Shown: positions 55,701-62,395 of the stretch, piece by piece
Layout: each line of letters begins with the position of its first letter
Numbering within the stretch: the stretch's first letter is position 1
NCBI GenBank assembly: GCA_036496605.1
Contig: DASXKV010000051.1
Span: 1-64,000 of the forward strand
Source of the DNA: Gemmatimonadaceae bacterium
GTDB taxonomy: Bacteria > Gemmatimonadota > Gemmatimonadetes > Gemmatimonadales > Gemmatimonadaceae
DNA length: 64,000 nucleotides
Direction of reading: 5' to 3'
The notes under the pieces: model-generated
Databases searched by the model: none
What the model was told of the DNA's origin: nothing
What the model saw: the letters and a program-made list of their open reading frames with translations, nothing else
Made by a program: the position numbers and the translations under genes

Positions 55701-56555
55701 CCAAAGGACGCGCGAGCGTGCCTCGAGAAGCAGCTCGGCGTGGTGGCGGCGCGGAACAGTTGCATCGGAAGCTGGACGCCCGGGATCGACCTGCAGGCGA
55801 ACATTCGACCCGACCTTGGCGCGTTCCTCGGACGCCGGCTGATGATCTCCGTGAGCGCGATCAATCCGCTCGCGGGACTCGATCAGCTGCTACACGGCGC
55901 GGACAATCTCAAGGGTTGGGGCCAGCCGAATCGCGCCGATCCGACGCTTTTATATGTCACGGGCTTCGATCCGGATCCAAACGACAAGCACTTCATTTAC
56001 ACCGTGAACGACCGGTTCGGCGACAATCCCGCCTCTCGCGTGGCGATAAGAACTCCATTCCAGGTTGCGTTGACGGCGCGAGTGCAAGTCGGTCCCGATC
56101 GACAGCGCCAGCTCCTCGAGGGCACGCTGCGCGGCATCAACGGCAACCGTGCCGCCGGCGGCGGTGGAAGGAACTTCGACATTCGCACCATCGTCAATCG
56201 CGTCGCGCCCAATCCAGTCGCAACGATCCTCTCGTTGAAGGACTCGCTGAAGCTGGATCTCACGGACGACCAGGTCACGCGTCTCCAGGCGGTTGCGGAT
56301 TCGCTCACCGCGAAGAATGACAGCCTCATCGCCGACGTGGAGCAACAGCTCGCGAAAGGGCAGGGGGGCGCCGATCTGGCGTCCGTCTTCCCGAACATTC
56401 AACCCCGACTTCAGCAAGCTCGAAACAATTACCTCGCCTCGGTCAAGAGCGCGCAGGCGATTCTCACGCCGCAGCAGTGGAACAAGCTTCCCGACGACGT
56501 CCGCAATCCAGTGCTGCAGCGCGGCTTCCAGCGAAGAGGGGCGCCCCGGCCCTAG
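52713..56555 (+). CDS. Oar-like TonB-dependent receptor with Gly-rich loops and a Spy-like C-terminal domain
   Basis: A 1,280-residue outer-membrane protein with a long signal peptide. A carboxypeptidase-like Ig domain (~35-125, IITGHIMSPDGKPIVGARVDA) is followed by the plug (LAALAALTPGVVAITG, GQRPDQNQVTLDG, GQVATTTRGGTNQW) and a large barrel. Near 626-668 a loop is almost pure Gly with Phe/Arg/Gln; a second one, GGFGGGGTGGGFG, lies near 890. After the barrel come ~100 residues unlike a receptor end: LDLTDDQVTRLQAV, a coiled helical stretch, and ILTPQQWNKLPDDVR, the LTXXQ pattern of Spy/CpxP proteins, expected to sit in the periplasm. Ligand unknown. A strong terminator follows. Confidence 0.88.
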   Translation: MPMHLSRSRWLSTALVIVAAMVAVVSSSRDARAQVGSTTDIITGHIMSPDGKPIVGARVDAMSVETGVTRSRTTNDKGQYTILFPDGGGSYRMTVRYLGFAPTTFTLARQADEDRLIADVRLAPAAAQLGPVVIRSSVPTGQGDRPGPGSVERTLTGEQLQRLPIDPTDLAALAALTPGVVAITGTDSTNAGFSVAGQRPDQNQVTLDGLSFMGGTNVPTEAVRQTRVITNTYDVARGQFTGGQVATTTRGGTNQWAGSFSYALRDPHLEWATDQSTPTTFGQGYTQHQLSGGVGGPIIPDKLFVFGAFQVRRRLDPLQTITGADPITLERLGLQPDSASRFQSAVNGYGIPLTVPSIPDDRESDNGTALVRIDYHVNDDHSLMLRGNWQGSLQEAFRTSAFALPSHGGIQHSGGGGSMLALSSVFGNLLNEVRATYMRNLNAANPYLVDPEGRVTMTSAFSDTTVAVTQLDFGGNSGLPTDGANGQFEASDEVSWLSDDAAHRFKLGGLVNITSFSSMNAFNSDGTFLFNSLSDLENNTPAMFTRSLMPTARTGSGLNSAIYLGDTWRHSRALQVTYGMRVEASEFQGHPAYNPEIEELFDRRTDKFPTEVSASPRVGFTWMLGGGIGGQVPQGGFGGGGGGRGGGGFRGGGEAAAGFGGTGSGIGPQPYILRGGVGEFRGTFPLPFFASALTATGLPNSQSQLVCIGDAVPVPNWAEYAADPSTIPDACANGAASGGPDIGTQRPNVTVFEPDFGAPRSWRASLGVSHRLSARLGASIDFSYALGTNLYSVRDLNLNTAPQFMLADEANRPVFVDPNAIVPTTGAISLLSSRLYPQYAQVLDVTSGLESRTGQVTATLNGVTPNDIIWTLSYTFMRSVDQSSFYNAGGFGGGGTGGGFGSPPTAGDPNIFPWATSDFERRHSFVGTTTWLVKPWLDITSVLRLTSGAPFTPRIGSDINGDGSRNDRAFVFNPNDPNIQSDSALVNGMRRLLANAPKDARACLEKQLGVVAARNSCIGSWTPGIDLQANIRPDLGAFLGRRLMISVSAINPLAGLDQLLHGADNLKGWGQPNRADPTLLYVTGFDPDPNDKHFIYTVNDRFGDNPASRVAIRTPFQVALTARVQVGPDRQRQLLEGTLRGINGNRAAGGGGRNFDIRTIVNRVAPNPVATILSLKDSLKLDLTDDQVTRLQAVADSLTAKNDSLIADVEQQLAKGQGGADLASVFPNIQPRLQQARNNYLASVKSAQAILTPQQWNKLPDDVRNPVLQRGFQRRGAPRP

Positions 56556-56592
56556 CTGGCCAGTAGTCATTGAACGACGGTTGCTCCAGATT

Positions 56593-56621
56593 GGCCGGCG
56601 AGCTTTGCTCGCCGGCCTTTT
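56593..56621 (+). terminator. Strong rho-independent terminator after the Oar-like receptor
   Basis: GGCCGGCGAGC (56593-56603), loop TTT, GCTCGCCGGCC (56607-56617), then TTTT. It lies 38 nt after the stop codon. Confidence 0.92.
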
Positions 56622-56654
56622 ATGGACAATCACGCAGGGACAGACGATCGGCAC

Positions 56655-57338
56655 ATGGCTGACGAACGACACATGACGGTCCGCCGCACAGCGCGCTATT
56701 ACACGCTCGGTCCAACAGACGGCTCCAGCCGTCAACTGTGGCTCGTGCTGCACGGCTACGGTCAATTGGCCTCTCGATTCGTACGCGTGTTCGAGGCGCT
56801 CGATGACGGCGCACGCCTCATCGTCGCACCGGAGGCATTGAGCAGGTTCTATCTCGTCGGCGTGGACACGATGCCGGCGGCGGACCGGCCGGTGGGCGCG
56901 ACGTGGATGACGCGTGAGGATCGCGATCACGAGATCGCTGACTACGTGGCGTATCTCGATGACGTCGCGTCGGCTATCCTCGAGCCATTCAAGGCTCGCG
57001 GCACGATGCCGCGAATCATCGTCCTTGCCTTCTCACAGGGAGTCGCCACGGCGGCGCGCTGGATCACGCGCGGAGCCATCCGGCCGTCGGAGGTGATTTT
57101 ATGGGGAGGATTGCTTCCTCCCGAAATCGACATCACGAACAGCGAGCCGCTTCGCCATTCAGCGCTGCATTTCGTCGTGGGCTCGCGCGATCAGTTCGTC
57201 ACGGACGAACGGGTGACAGCGGAGGAGCGGCGGCTCCGTGACGCGAATCTGCCATACCGACTCGTTCGGTACGCTGGTGGCCATGGCATCTCCAGGGAGC
57301 CGCTGCTCGCCCTGGCGAATACGCTGCACGGAGCCTAA
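56655..57338 (+). CDS. Alpha/beta-hydrolase, phospholipase/carboxylesterase type
   Basis: A 227-residue cytosolic esterase from the chosen ATG. LWLVLHGYGQ gives the oxyanion strand. The nucleophile is Ser127 in VLAFSQGVATAARW, where the elbow begins Ala rather than Gly. Asp179 in VVGSRDQFVT and His210 in YAGGHGIS complete the triad. ATG codons at 56622 and 56673 are alternatives; the first lies in the terminator's T-run and is unlikely. The stop TAA is formed by a CCTAACG heptamer, which on the other strand also gives the Hsp15 stop. Confidence 0.82.
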   Translation: MADERHMTVRRTARYYTLGPTDGSSRQLWLVLHGYGQLASRFVRVFEALDDGARLIVAPEALSRFYLVGVDTMPAADRPVGATWMTREDRDHEIADYVAYLDDVASAILEPFKARGTMPRIIVLAFSQGVATAARWITRGAIRPSEVILWGGLLPPEIDITNSEPLRHSALHFVVGSRDQFVTDERVTAEERRLRDANLPYRLVRYAGGHGISREPLLALANTLHGA

Positions 57339-57754
57339 CGATAGCGGCGCCGCTGGCGCTCCTCGAAGGCCGACATCGCGCGTCGATCCTTCTTTGTCGG
57401 CCGACCCGCTTCGTCGCGATGGATCGCGGGCGCCAACCGATGCTGCTCACGGAGACGCTCGCGCTCGGCGATGCTCGCAGCGGACTCCTCGAAAAGAAGC
57501 GCCGCCGCAGCGGCTGGTCCGCGGCGATCGGAGAGCGCGCGCACCATGACGGCGTGAATGAACGGACCGACACGCACCCGGAGCTGATCGCCGATTTTCA
57601 CGTCCTTCGAGGGCTTCGGGCGCTGTCCATTGAGCTCGACCTTGCCCCCGTTCACGGCCTCGGTGGCAAGCGATCGGGTTTTGAAGAACCGCGCGGCCCA
57701 GAGCCACTTGTCGATTCGGACGGCGCCCGCGCTATCCGTCGCAGGATTCGGCAT
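57335..57754 (-). CDS. hslR: Hsp15-like S4-domain RNA-binding protein
   Basis: A 139-residue protein with an N-terminal S4 domain (~13-70: RIDKWLWAARFFKTRSLATEAV, NGQRPKPSKDVKIGDQLRV) and a basic C-terminal tail (GRPTKKDRRAMSAFEERQRRRYR). Hsp15 binds 50S subunits that still carry nascent chains and helps recycle them. The start and length are normal. The last codons CGT TAG lie in the shared CCTAACG/CGTTAGG heptamer, overlapping the convergent esterase stop by 4 nt. Confidence 0.9.
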   Translation of the reverse strand: MPNPATDSAGAVRIDKWLWAARFFKTRSLATEAVNGGKVELNGQRPKPSKDVKIGDQLRVRVGPFIHAVMVRALSDRRGPAAAAALLFEESAASIAERERLREQHRLAPAIHRDEAGRPTKKDRRAMSAFEERQRRRYR

Positions 57755-57821
57755 GTCCCCAAGCTAACGCGGGCGTCGACTTGCCTGGTGCGCCTTGCAT
57801 TCGGTCCTGGAAGCGCGCATA

Positions 57822-57918
57822 TTACTGACCCGTAAGTAATTTAATCGACGAGCGACGTCGCTCTCCCAGACGAGCATGAACGCCCAACACCCGAGCCTGC
57901 TTACTGACTGGTCGGTCA
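57822..57918 (+). promoter_or_regulatory. Two matching 18-bp operator-like palindromes before the TetR operon
   Basis: TTACTGACCCGTAAGTAA (57822-57839) and TTACTGACTGGTCGGTCA (57901-57918) share 13 of 18 positions and the dyad TTACTGAC...GT.AGTAA. The second ends 7 nt before the TetR ATG. This is the typical size and symmetry of TetR/AcrR sites, so autoregulation of the efflux operon is likely. Confidence 0.7.
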
Positions 57919-57925
57919 CAAATCA

Positions 57926-58606
57926 ATGACGATCTCGTCTTCTCAAGAACCGCGTTGGCGCCGACTCCCCGAGGAGCGACCGCAGCAAATCATCGATGCG
58001 GCACTCGCAATCTTCGGTGAGCGAGGCCTCGCTGCCGCCCGCCTCGACGACATCGCCAAACGCGCCGGGCTCTCCAAAGGCACGATCTATCTCTACTTCC
58101 CCAATAAAGAAGAGCTGTTTCGCGAGGTCATCCGTCACACCATCATCGCGCAAATCGAACGTGCCGAACGAGAGCTCGCCGCGGCGGCCCAACGGTCTGC
58201 CGCCGACACGCTCGCGCAGTTCGTGCGTGGCTACTGGCGCTTTCTGAGATCGCCGAACTTCGCCGCGCTCTTTCGGCTGATTCATGCGGAACTGAGCAAT
58301 TTTCCCGATCTAGCGCGTTTCTATGGACGTGAGGTCGTGGAGCGCAGTCTTCGCCTGGTCACCGGCATCATCGAGCGTGGCGTTCGCACCGGCGAATTCC
58401 GCGATGTCGATCCGGCCGTCACCGCGCGTATGCTCGGCCCCATGCTGCTCATGCACGCGATGTGGTGCAATCACCGCGATCTGTTCAGGGCAACCGCGAA
58501 CAAAACCGACGAGCAGGTCGTGGACGAAGTGCTCGACTTTTATCTCCACGCTATTCGCCCCGCGCCGGCATCGAAAAAGGCGCGGGAAAGCCATTCATCG
58601 AAATGA
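57926..58606 (+). CDS. TetR/AcrR-family transcriptional repressor
   Basis: A 226-residue regulator. The N-terminal helix-turn-helix is clear (AALAIFGERGLAAARLDDIA, then AGLSKGTIYLYFPNKEELF at ~38-66). The C-terminal ligand-binding domain is helical, with the pattern LFRLIHAELSNFPDLARFYGREV common in AcrR-type efflux regulators. It starts 7 nt after a palindromic operator and its stop overlaps the tolC-like start (ATGA), so it is the first gene of the operon it presumably represses. Confidence 0.93.
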   Translation: MTISSSQEPRWRRLPEERPQQIIDAALAIFGERGLAAARLDDIAKRAGLSKGTIYLYFPNKEELFREVIRHTIIAQIERAERELAAAAQRSAADTLAQFVRGYWRFLRSPNFAALFRLIHAELSNFPDLARFYGREVVERSLRLVTGIIERGVRTGEFRDVDPAVTARMLGPMLLMHAMWCNHRDLFRATANKTDEQVVDEVLDFYLHAIRPAPASKKARESHSSK

Positions 58607-59988
58607 AATTCCCTCATCATACCGTCCTTCGCTCCACAGCGGTCGCCCTGGCTTCGCTGGCCATTGGCGGCGCGCCGCTCGTCGCCCAGGAGCCGGCGCC
58701 GTCGTTAGGCCAACCCGTGCGCATCACCCTTGGCGACGCCGCGCGCCGCGCCGCCCACCAGAGCAATAGCGTTCAGGGCGCCGAGCAACGAGCCGCGGAG
58801 GCAGCCGCTCGCGTTACTCAGGCGCGCGCCGCGCTCCTGCCCGAGCTGAGCGGCAACGCGCTCCAAAGCGGCCGCACGTTCAACTCGGTGACCTTCGGCA
58901 TCACGCTGCCGACCGCGCCCGGCCAGCCTCCACTGTTCAATCCGGACGGCCAGGTGCTCGGCCCCGTGAACACCGTCGATCTGCGCGGCCGCGTGCAGAC
59001 GAACATCATCGATTACAGCGCCGTGCAGAAAATGCGGACGGCGAAAACGCAGGCGAACGCCGCGCAGGCCGATGTCACGAGCGCCGGGGATGCGGCCGCC
59101 ACGCAAGCGGCGAACGCGTACGTTCGCGTGCTCCACACGAATGCGCAATTGAAAGCCCGCCTCGCGGACTCCGTCCTTGCGCGTGACCTGGTCACGATCG
59201 CGCAGAGTCAGCTCGAGGCGGGTGTGGGCGTTGCACTCGACGTCACGCGCGCGCAGTCGCAGCTCGCGGGCGTCCGCAATCAGTTGATATCAGCGCGCAA
59301 CGATCGCGACAAGGCGCAGCTCGACCTGCTTCGCAGCCTCAACCTCGGCCTCGATACGCCGCTGGATTTGACCGACACCCTGTCTTCAGACGTGACCGAC
59401 AATCTCGCGCTCGATCAAGCGACGGCAACGGCGCGTGCGCTGCGTGACAGGCCAGATCTTCGGGCAATGGACGAGCAGATCCTCGCCGCTCGGCAGAACG
59501 TGGCTGCCATTCGCTCCGAGCGGCTGCCGAGCCTGAGCGCATTCGGCGACGATGGTGTCGTCGGCAAGACCGGCTCGACGCGCTTACTGCCAACGTATAC
59601 CTGGGGCGTGCAAGTATCGGTGCCGGTCTTCGACGGCTTTCGTCGCGAAGGGCGCATTCAGGAACAGGAAGCGATGACGCGCGAGCTCGATGTCCGGCGA
59701 AAAGACCTCGAGCAACAAGCGTCCATCGATGTGCGCGGCGCGCTGCTCGATCTCGCGTCTGCTCGCGAAGCCATCGGCGCGTCGCGCGAGCGACTGCGTC
59801 TCGCCGAGCAGGAAGTGGATCAGGCGCGACAGCGCTTCCGCGCCGGGATCTCGGGCAACGCCGACGTCGTGAACGCCGCCCTCACGCTGAATGCCGCCCG
59901 CAGCCAGTACATCGATGTGCTCACGTCGTTGCAGGTCGCGCGCGTCTCGCTCGCGCACGCCGAAGGCGCAGTAACCCAACTTCGCTAG
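58603..59988 (+). CDS. TolC-family outer membrane efflux protein
   Basis: A 461-residue channel with a signal peptide (~1-27, ending LVAQEP). The paired long helices and repeats are visible: LRGRVQTNIIDYSAVQKM and the late WGVQVSVPVFDGFRREGRIQEQ strand motifs; RFRAGISGNADVVNAALTLNAAR is the second-half counterpart of LEAGVGVALDVTRAQSQLAGVR. The ATG overlaps the TetR stop by 4 nt. With the downstream HlyD-type adaptor it forms the outer part of a tripartite pump. It is distinct from the TolC-like gene at the left end of the window. Confidence 0.93.
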   Translation: MKFPHHTVLRSTAVALASLAIGGAPLVAQEPAPSLGQPVRITLGDAARRAAHQSNSVQGAEQRAAEAAARVTQARAALLPELSGNALQSGRTFNSVTFGITLPTAPGQPPLFNPDGQVLGPVNTVDLRGRVQTNIIDYSAVQKMRTAKTQANAAQADVTSAGDAAATQAANAYVRVLHTNAQLKARLADSVLARDLVTIAQSQLEAGVGVALDVTRAQSQLAGVRNQLISARNDRDKAQLDLLRSLNLGLDTPLDLTDTLSSDVTDNLALDQATATARALRDRPDLRAMDEQILAARQNVAAIRSERLPSLSAFGDDGVVGKTGSTRLLPTYTWGVQVSVPVFDGFRREGRIQEQEAMTRELDVRRKDLEQQASIDVRGALLDLASAREAIGASRERLRLAEQEVDQARQRFRAGISGNADVVNAALTLNAARSQYIDVLTSLQVARVSLAHAEGAVTQLR

Positions 59989-60022
59989 TTTTCTACACGC
60001 TCAATCAAAACGAATTCTCGCT

Positions 60023-61135
60023 ATGGCAACCGCGATGCAACAGGACGTATCGGATAAGCAGATCCGTCCCGTCGAAACCCCCGAGCCGAAGAGCTCCTCG
60101 AAGCGACGCTTCATTCTGCCCATCGTCGGCGTTCTCGTGCTCATTGGCCTCATCTGGGTGTTCAAGCAATGGAGCTACGGCCGCGCTCATGAATCCACCG
60201 ACGACGCGGCAGTGGACGGTCATCTCATTCCCGTGCTCGCCAAAGTCAGCGGGTACGTACAGAAGGTGACCGTCGAGGACAACTCGCACGTCGGCTCTGA
60301 TTCGATGTTGGTGCTGATCGATCCATCCGAGTATCAGGTCCGTCTCGCGCAAGCGGACGCCGATCTCGCTGCAGCAGTCGCAACGGCCGGAAGCGGTGGC
60401 GCGACCGGTCAGGCGCAAGCGCAGGTCGCGAACGCTGCCAGTCAGCACGCCGCGTTTGGCGCGCAGATCGACGCAGCGCGGGCGAACGCGCAAAAGGCGC
60501 ATTCTGATCTCGACCGATACCGCCAGCTCGTCGCGCAGCAGATCGTTTCCAAGCAGCAGCTCGACGCAGCCCAGGCCGCGGTGCAGACCGCGGACGCGAA
60601 TGTCGCGGCGCTCGAGCGACAAGCTGCGGCTGCGGGCGCGTCGGTGACGAACGCGGAAGCGGGTGTCCGTCTCGCCGACGCGCGACTCAAAGCGGCGCGT
60701 GCGGCGCGCGACAATGCGCAGCTGCAGCTCGGATATACGCAGGTACGCGCGCCGGCGCCGGGGATTGTCTCGCGCAAACAGGTCGAGGTCGGCCAGCTCG
60801 TGCAGGCCGGTCAGCCGTTGCTCACGGTCGTCGCTGACACCGGCGTGTTCGTCACCGCGAACATGAAGGAAACACAGCTCTCCGACATTCGTGTGGGTCA
60901 GCCGGTCGACATTGACGTCGACACCTACGGCGGAGTCACGGCGGAAGGCGTCGTCGAGAGCGTCGCCGCGGCGACAGGATCGAAGTTCGCCTTGCTCCCG
61001 CCGGACAACGCAACGGGCAACTTCACGAAGGTCGTGCAGCGCATTCCCGTGAGGATTCGCATAACGAAAGGCCTCGGGCCCGATCGGCCGTTGCGACCGG
61101 GAATGTCGGTGAATGTGCATGTGAAGACGCGGTGA
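60023..61135 (+). CDS. HlyD/EmrA-family membrane fusion protein
   Basis: A 370-residue periplasmic adaptor anchored by one helix (~30-48). The biotinyl-lipoyl-like domain starts DGHLIPVLAKVSGYVQKVTVEDNSHV, followed by a long alpha-helical hairpin (~95-215, Ala/Gln-rich). The second half-motif YTQVRAPAPGIVSRKQVEVGQLVQAGQPLL completes it. This is the EmrA type, which normally works with an MFS permease (EmrB). It lies 34 nt after the tolC-like gene and overlaps the DUF983 gene by 4 nt. No permease gene follows within the window. Confidence 0.93.
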   Translation: MATAMQQDVSDKQIRPVETPEPKSSSKRRFILPIVGVLVLIGLIWVFKQWSYGRAHESTDDAAVDGHLIPVLAKVSGYVQKVTVEDNSHVGSDSMLVLIDPSEYQVRLAQADADLAAAVATAGSGGATGQAQAQVANAASQHAAFGAQIDAARANAQKAHSDLDRYRQLVAQQIVSKQQLDAAQAAVQTADANVAALERQAAAAGASVTNAEAGVRLADARLKAARAARDNAQLQLGYTQVRAPAPGIVSRKQVEVGQLVQAGQPLLTVVADTGVFVTANMKETQLSDIRVGQPVDIDVDTYGGVTAEGVVESVAAATGSKFALLPPDNATGNFTKVVQRIPVRIRITKGLGPDRPLRPGMSVNVHVKTR

Positions 61136-61500
61136 GCAACCGAGGGCAGCAGTTAGTCGCTCGTGCCATCCGGCGCCGTTGTCCGCGATGTGGCTCGAGC
61201 GGCGTCTGGGAGAGCTTCATGCGCATGCGCCGTCAATGTCCGTCGTGCGGGCTCGAGCTGGATCGTGGCGAGAGCGACTACTTCTACGGCGCGTATTTAC
61301 TCAACTTCGTCGCCGCCGAGCTCGTTGCCATGTTTGCATTCGTCGCCGGACTGCTCGCGACCTGGCCGAAGCCGCCGTGGAATCTGCTGACGGCCATCAC
61401 CGTCGCGATCGCGATCCTCGCTCCGATTGTGCTTTATCCAACGACGAAGGCCCTCTGGCTCGCTGTCGATCTCATGTTCCGGCCCGGGGCGAGTCGCTGA
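61132..61500 (+). CDS. DUF983 membrane protein with zinc ribbon
   Basis: A 122-residue protein of a conserved but uncharacterised family. A four-cysteine zinc ribbon (Cys17, Cys20, Cys36, Cys39, as CPRCG and CPSCG) precedes the family motif LDRGESDYFYGAYLLN and two membrane helices (~52-75 and 83-105). The GTG start overlaps the adaptor stop (GTGA), so it belongs to the TetR-TolC-HlyD operon, in the place where an EmrB-type permease would be expected. A direct transport role is not supported by its size. Confidence 0.85.
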   Translation: MSNRGQQLVARAIRRRCPRCGSSGVWESFMRMRRQCPSCGLELDRGESDYFYGAYLLNFVAAELVAMFAFVAGLLATWPKPPWNLLTAITVAIAILAPIVLYPTTKALWLAVDLMFRPGASR

Positions 61501-61511
61501 CGCGTCGCACT

Positions 61512-61754
61512 TCACGACGCTTCGGGCTCGATTGCGATCGACGCTGAACCTTGCGCGTCGTAGTGCACGTGCACACGCCACGGCTGGCAACAGACCTGAC
61601 AGTCTTCGACGTAATCCTGATCACCGCCACTGCCGGGATCGAGTGCGATCATGTTCTCCTCGCCGCAGTACGGGCAGATGACGGACCCGGCCGTGTCGGC
61701 GGTGCCGTCGCCCAGCGGGAACTCGTCGTCGAGGTCGTCAAAGAAATCGGTCAT
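61512..61754 (-). CDS. CPXCG-motif cysteine-rich small protein
   Basis: An 80-residue acidic protein with a predicted zinc site: Cys27/Cys30 in ICPYCGEEN and Cys52/Cys55 (Cys56) in DCQVCCQPW, followed by VHVHYDAQG. This arrangement defines the small CPXCG family of unknown function. It is convergent with the DUF983 gene and separated from it by 11 nt. Confidence 0.85.
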   Translation of the reverse strand: MTDFFDDLDDEFPLGDGTADTAGSVICPYCGEENMIALDPGSGGDQDYVEDCQVCCQPWRVHVHYDAQGSASIAIEPEAS

Positions 61755-61940
61755 TGGAAGGTACCGTTACCGAGTGGGTACGCGTCGAACATCGAGGCGT
61801 TTCTTCGCGTCGCGTGATTTCATAACGAGTGACGAGCCATCTCGTCTGCAGCGACGAATAGACGTCGTGCTCGCCATGTCAAATGATGGCTGGATCGAGA
61901 TCGCCGGAGTGGTTATAAATCGAGGGGGCGTGGCACTCGC

Positions 61941-62366
61941 ATGGTGACGATGTCGGCGATGATCGGTGCATATCAAGCAGTGTACTTCGAAGACGTAGCG
62001 CAAGCGGTGGAGTTTTGTCACGCGTTGGTGGCGCATATCGTGCCGCGTCGCGGGGCGCCGCGGGCCCACGACGAGCGTGCTGTCGTGTGGTTCCACGTGC
62101 CGGCGCGTAGTCGCAGCTCGACGCGTCAGGGATGCTACCTGTTCGCGAGCGCGGGCGCGATCACAGCCGCTGAGCGCGCCGGCCTCGACACTCCGCTGAG
62201 CGGTCGCGTTATGCGGGCGGCGCTACCGCCCGATGCCGTGCTGCTTTTCGGAGATGACGCACCGACCCCGACGCCCGGACGACGACGGCCACGTCAATTG
62301 GGCACGAGCAGCAGAAAGGCCCCGGCAGCATCGCCCGCTTGGCAGCCCGCGGATATCGGTGCCTAA
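61941..62366 (+). CDS. Hypothetical protein with basic Pro-rich tail
   Basis: A 141-residue product: an N-terminal ~95-residue folded part (AYQAVYFEDVAQAVEFCHALV, AVVWFHVPARSRS, GCYLFASAGAITAAE, ALPPDAVLLFGDD) and a basic, Pro/Ser/Arg-rich tail. Third codon positions are GC-rich, as in neighbouring genes, which supports coding. ATG codons at residues 4 and 7 are alternative starts. The stop TAA is provided by a CCTAACG heptamer. I do not recognise the family. The ~185 bases upstream hold no other feature I can name. Confidence 0.5.
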   Translation: MVTMSAMIGAYQAVYFEDVAQAVEFCHALVAHIVPRRGAPRAHDERAVVWFHVPARSRSSTRQGCYLFASAGAITAAERAGLDTPLSGRVMRAALPPDAVLLFGDDAPTPTPGRRRPRQLGTSSRKAPAASPAWQPADIGA

Positions 62367-62395
62367 CGCGCGTATCCGCGCCGCTCGATCATCGG

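Noticed and set aside
61767-62096. Minus-strand frame of 109 codons upstream of the CPXCG gene
   Set aside because: It overlaps the plus-strand hypothetical gene, is low-complexity and lacks a ribosome site.
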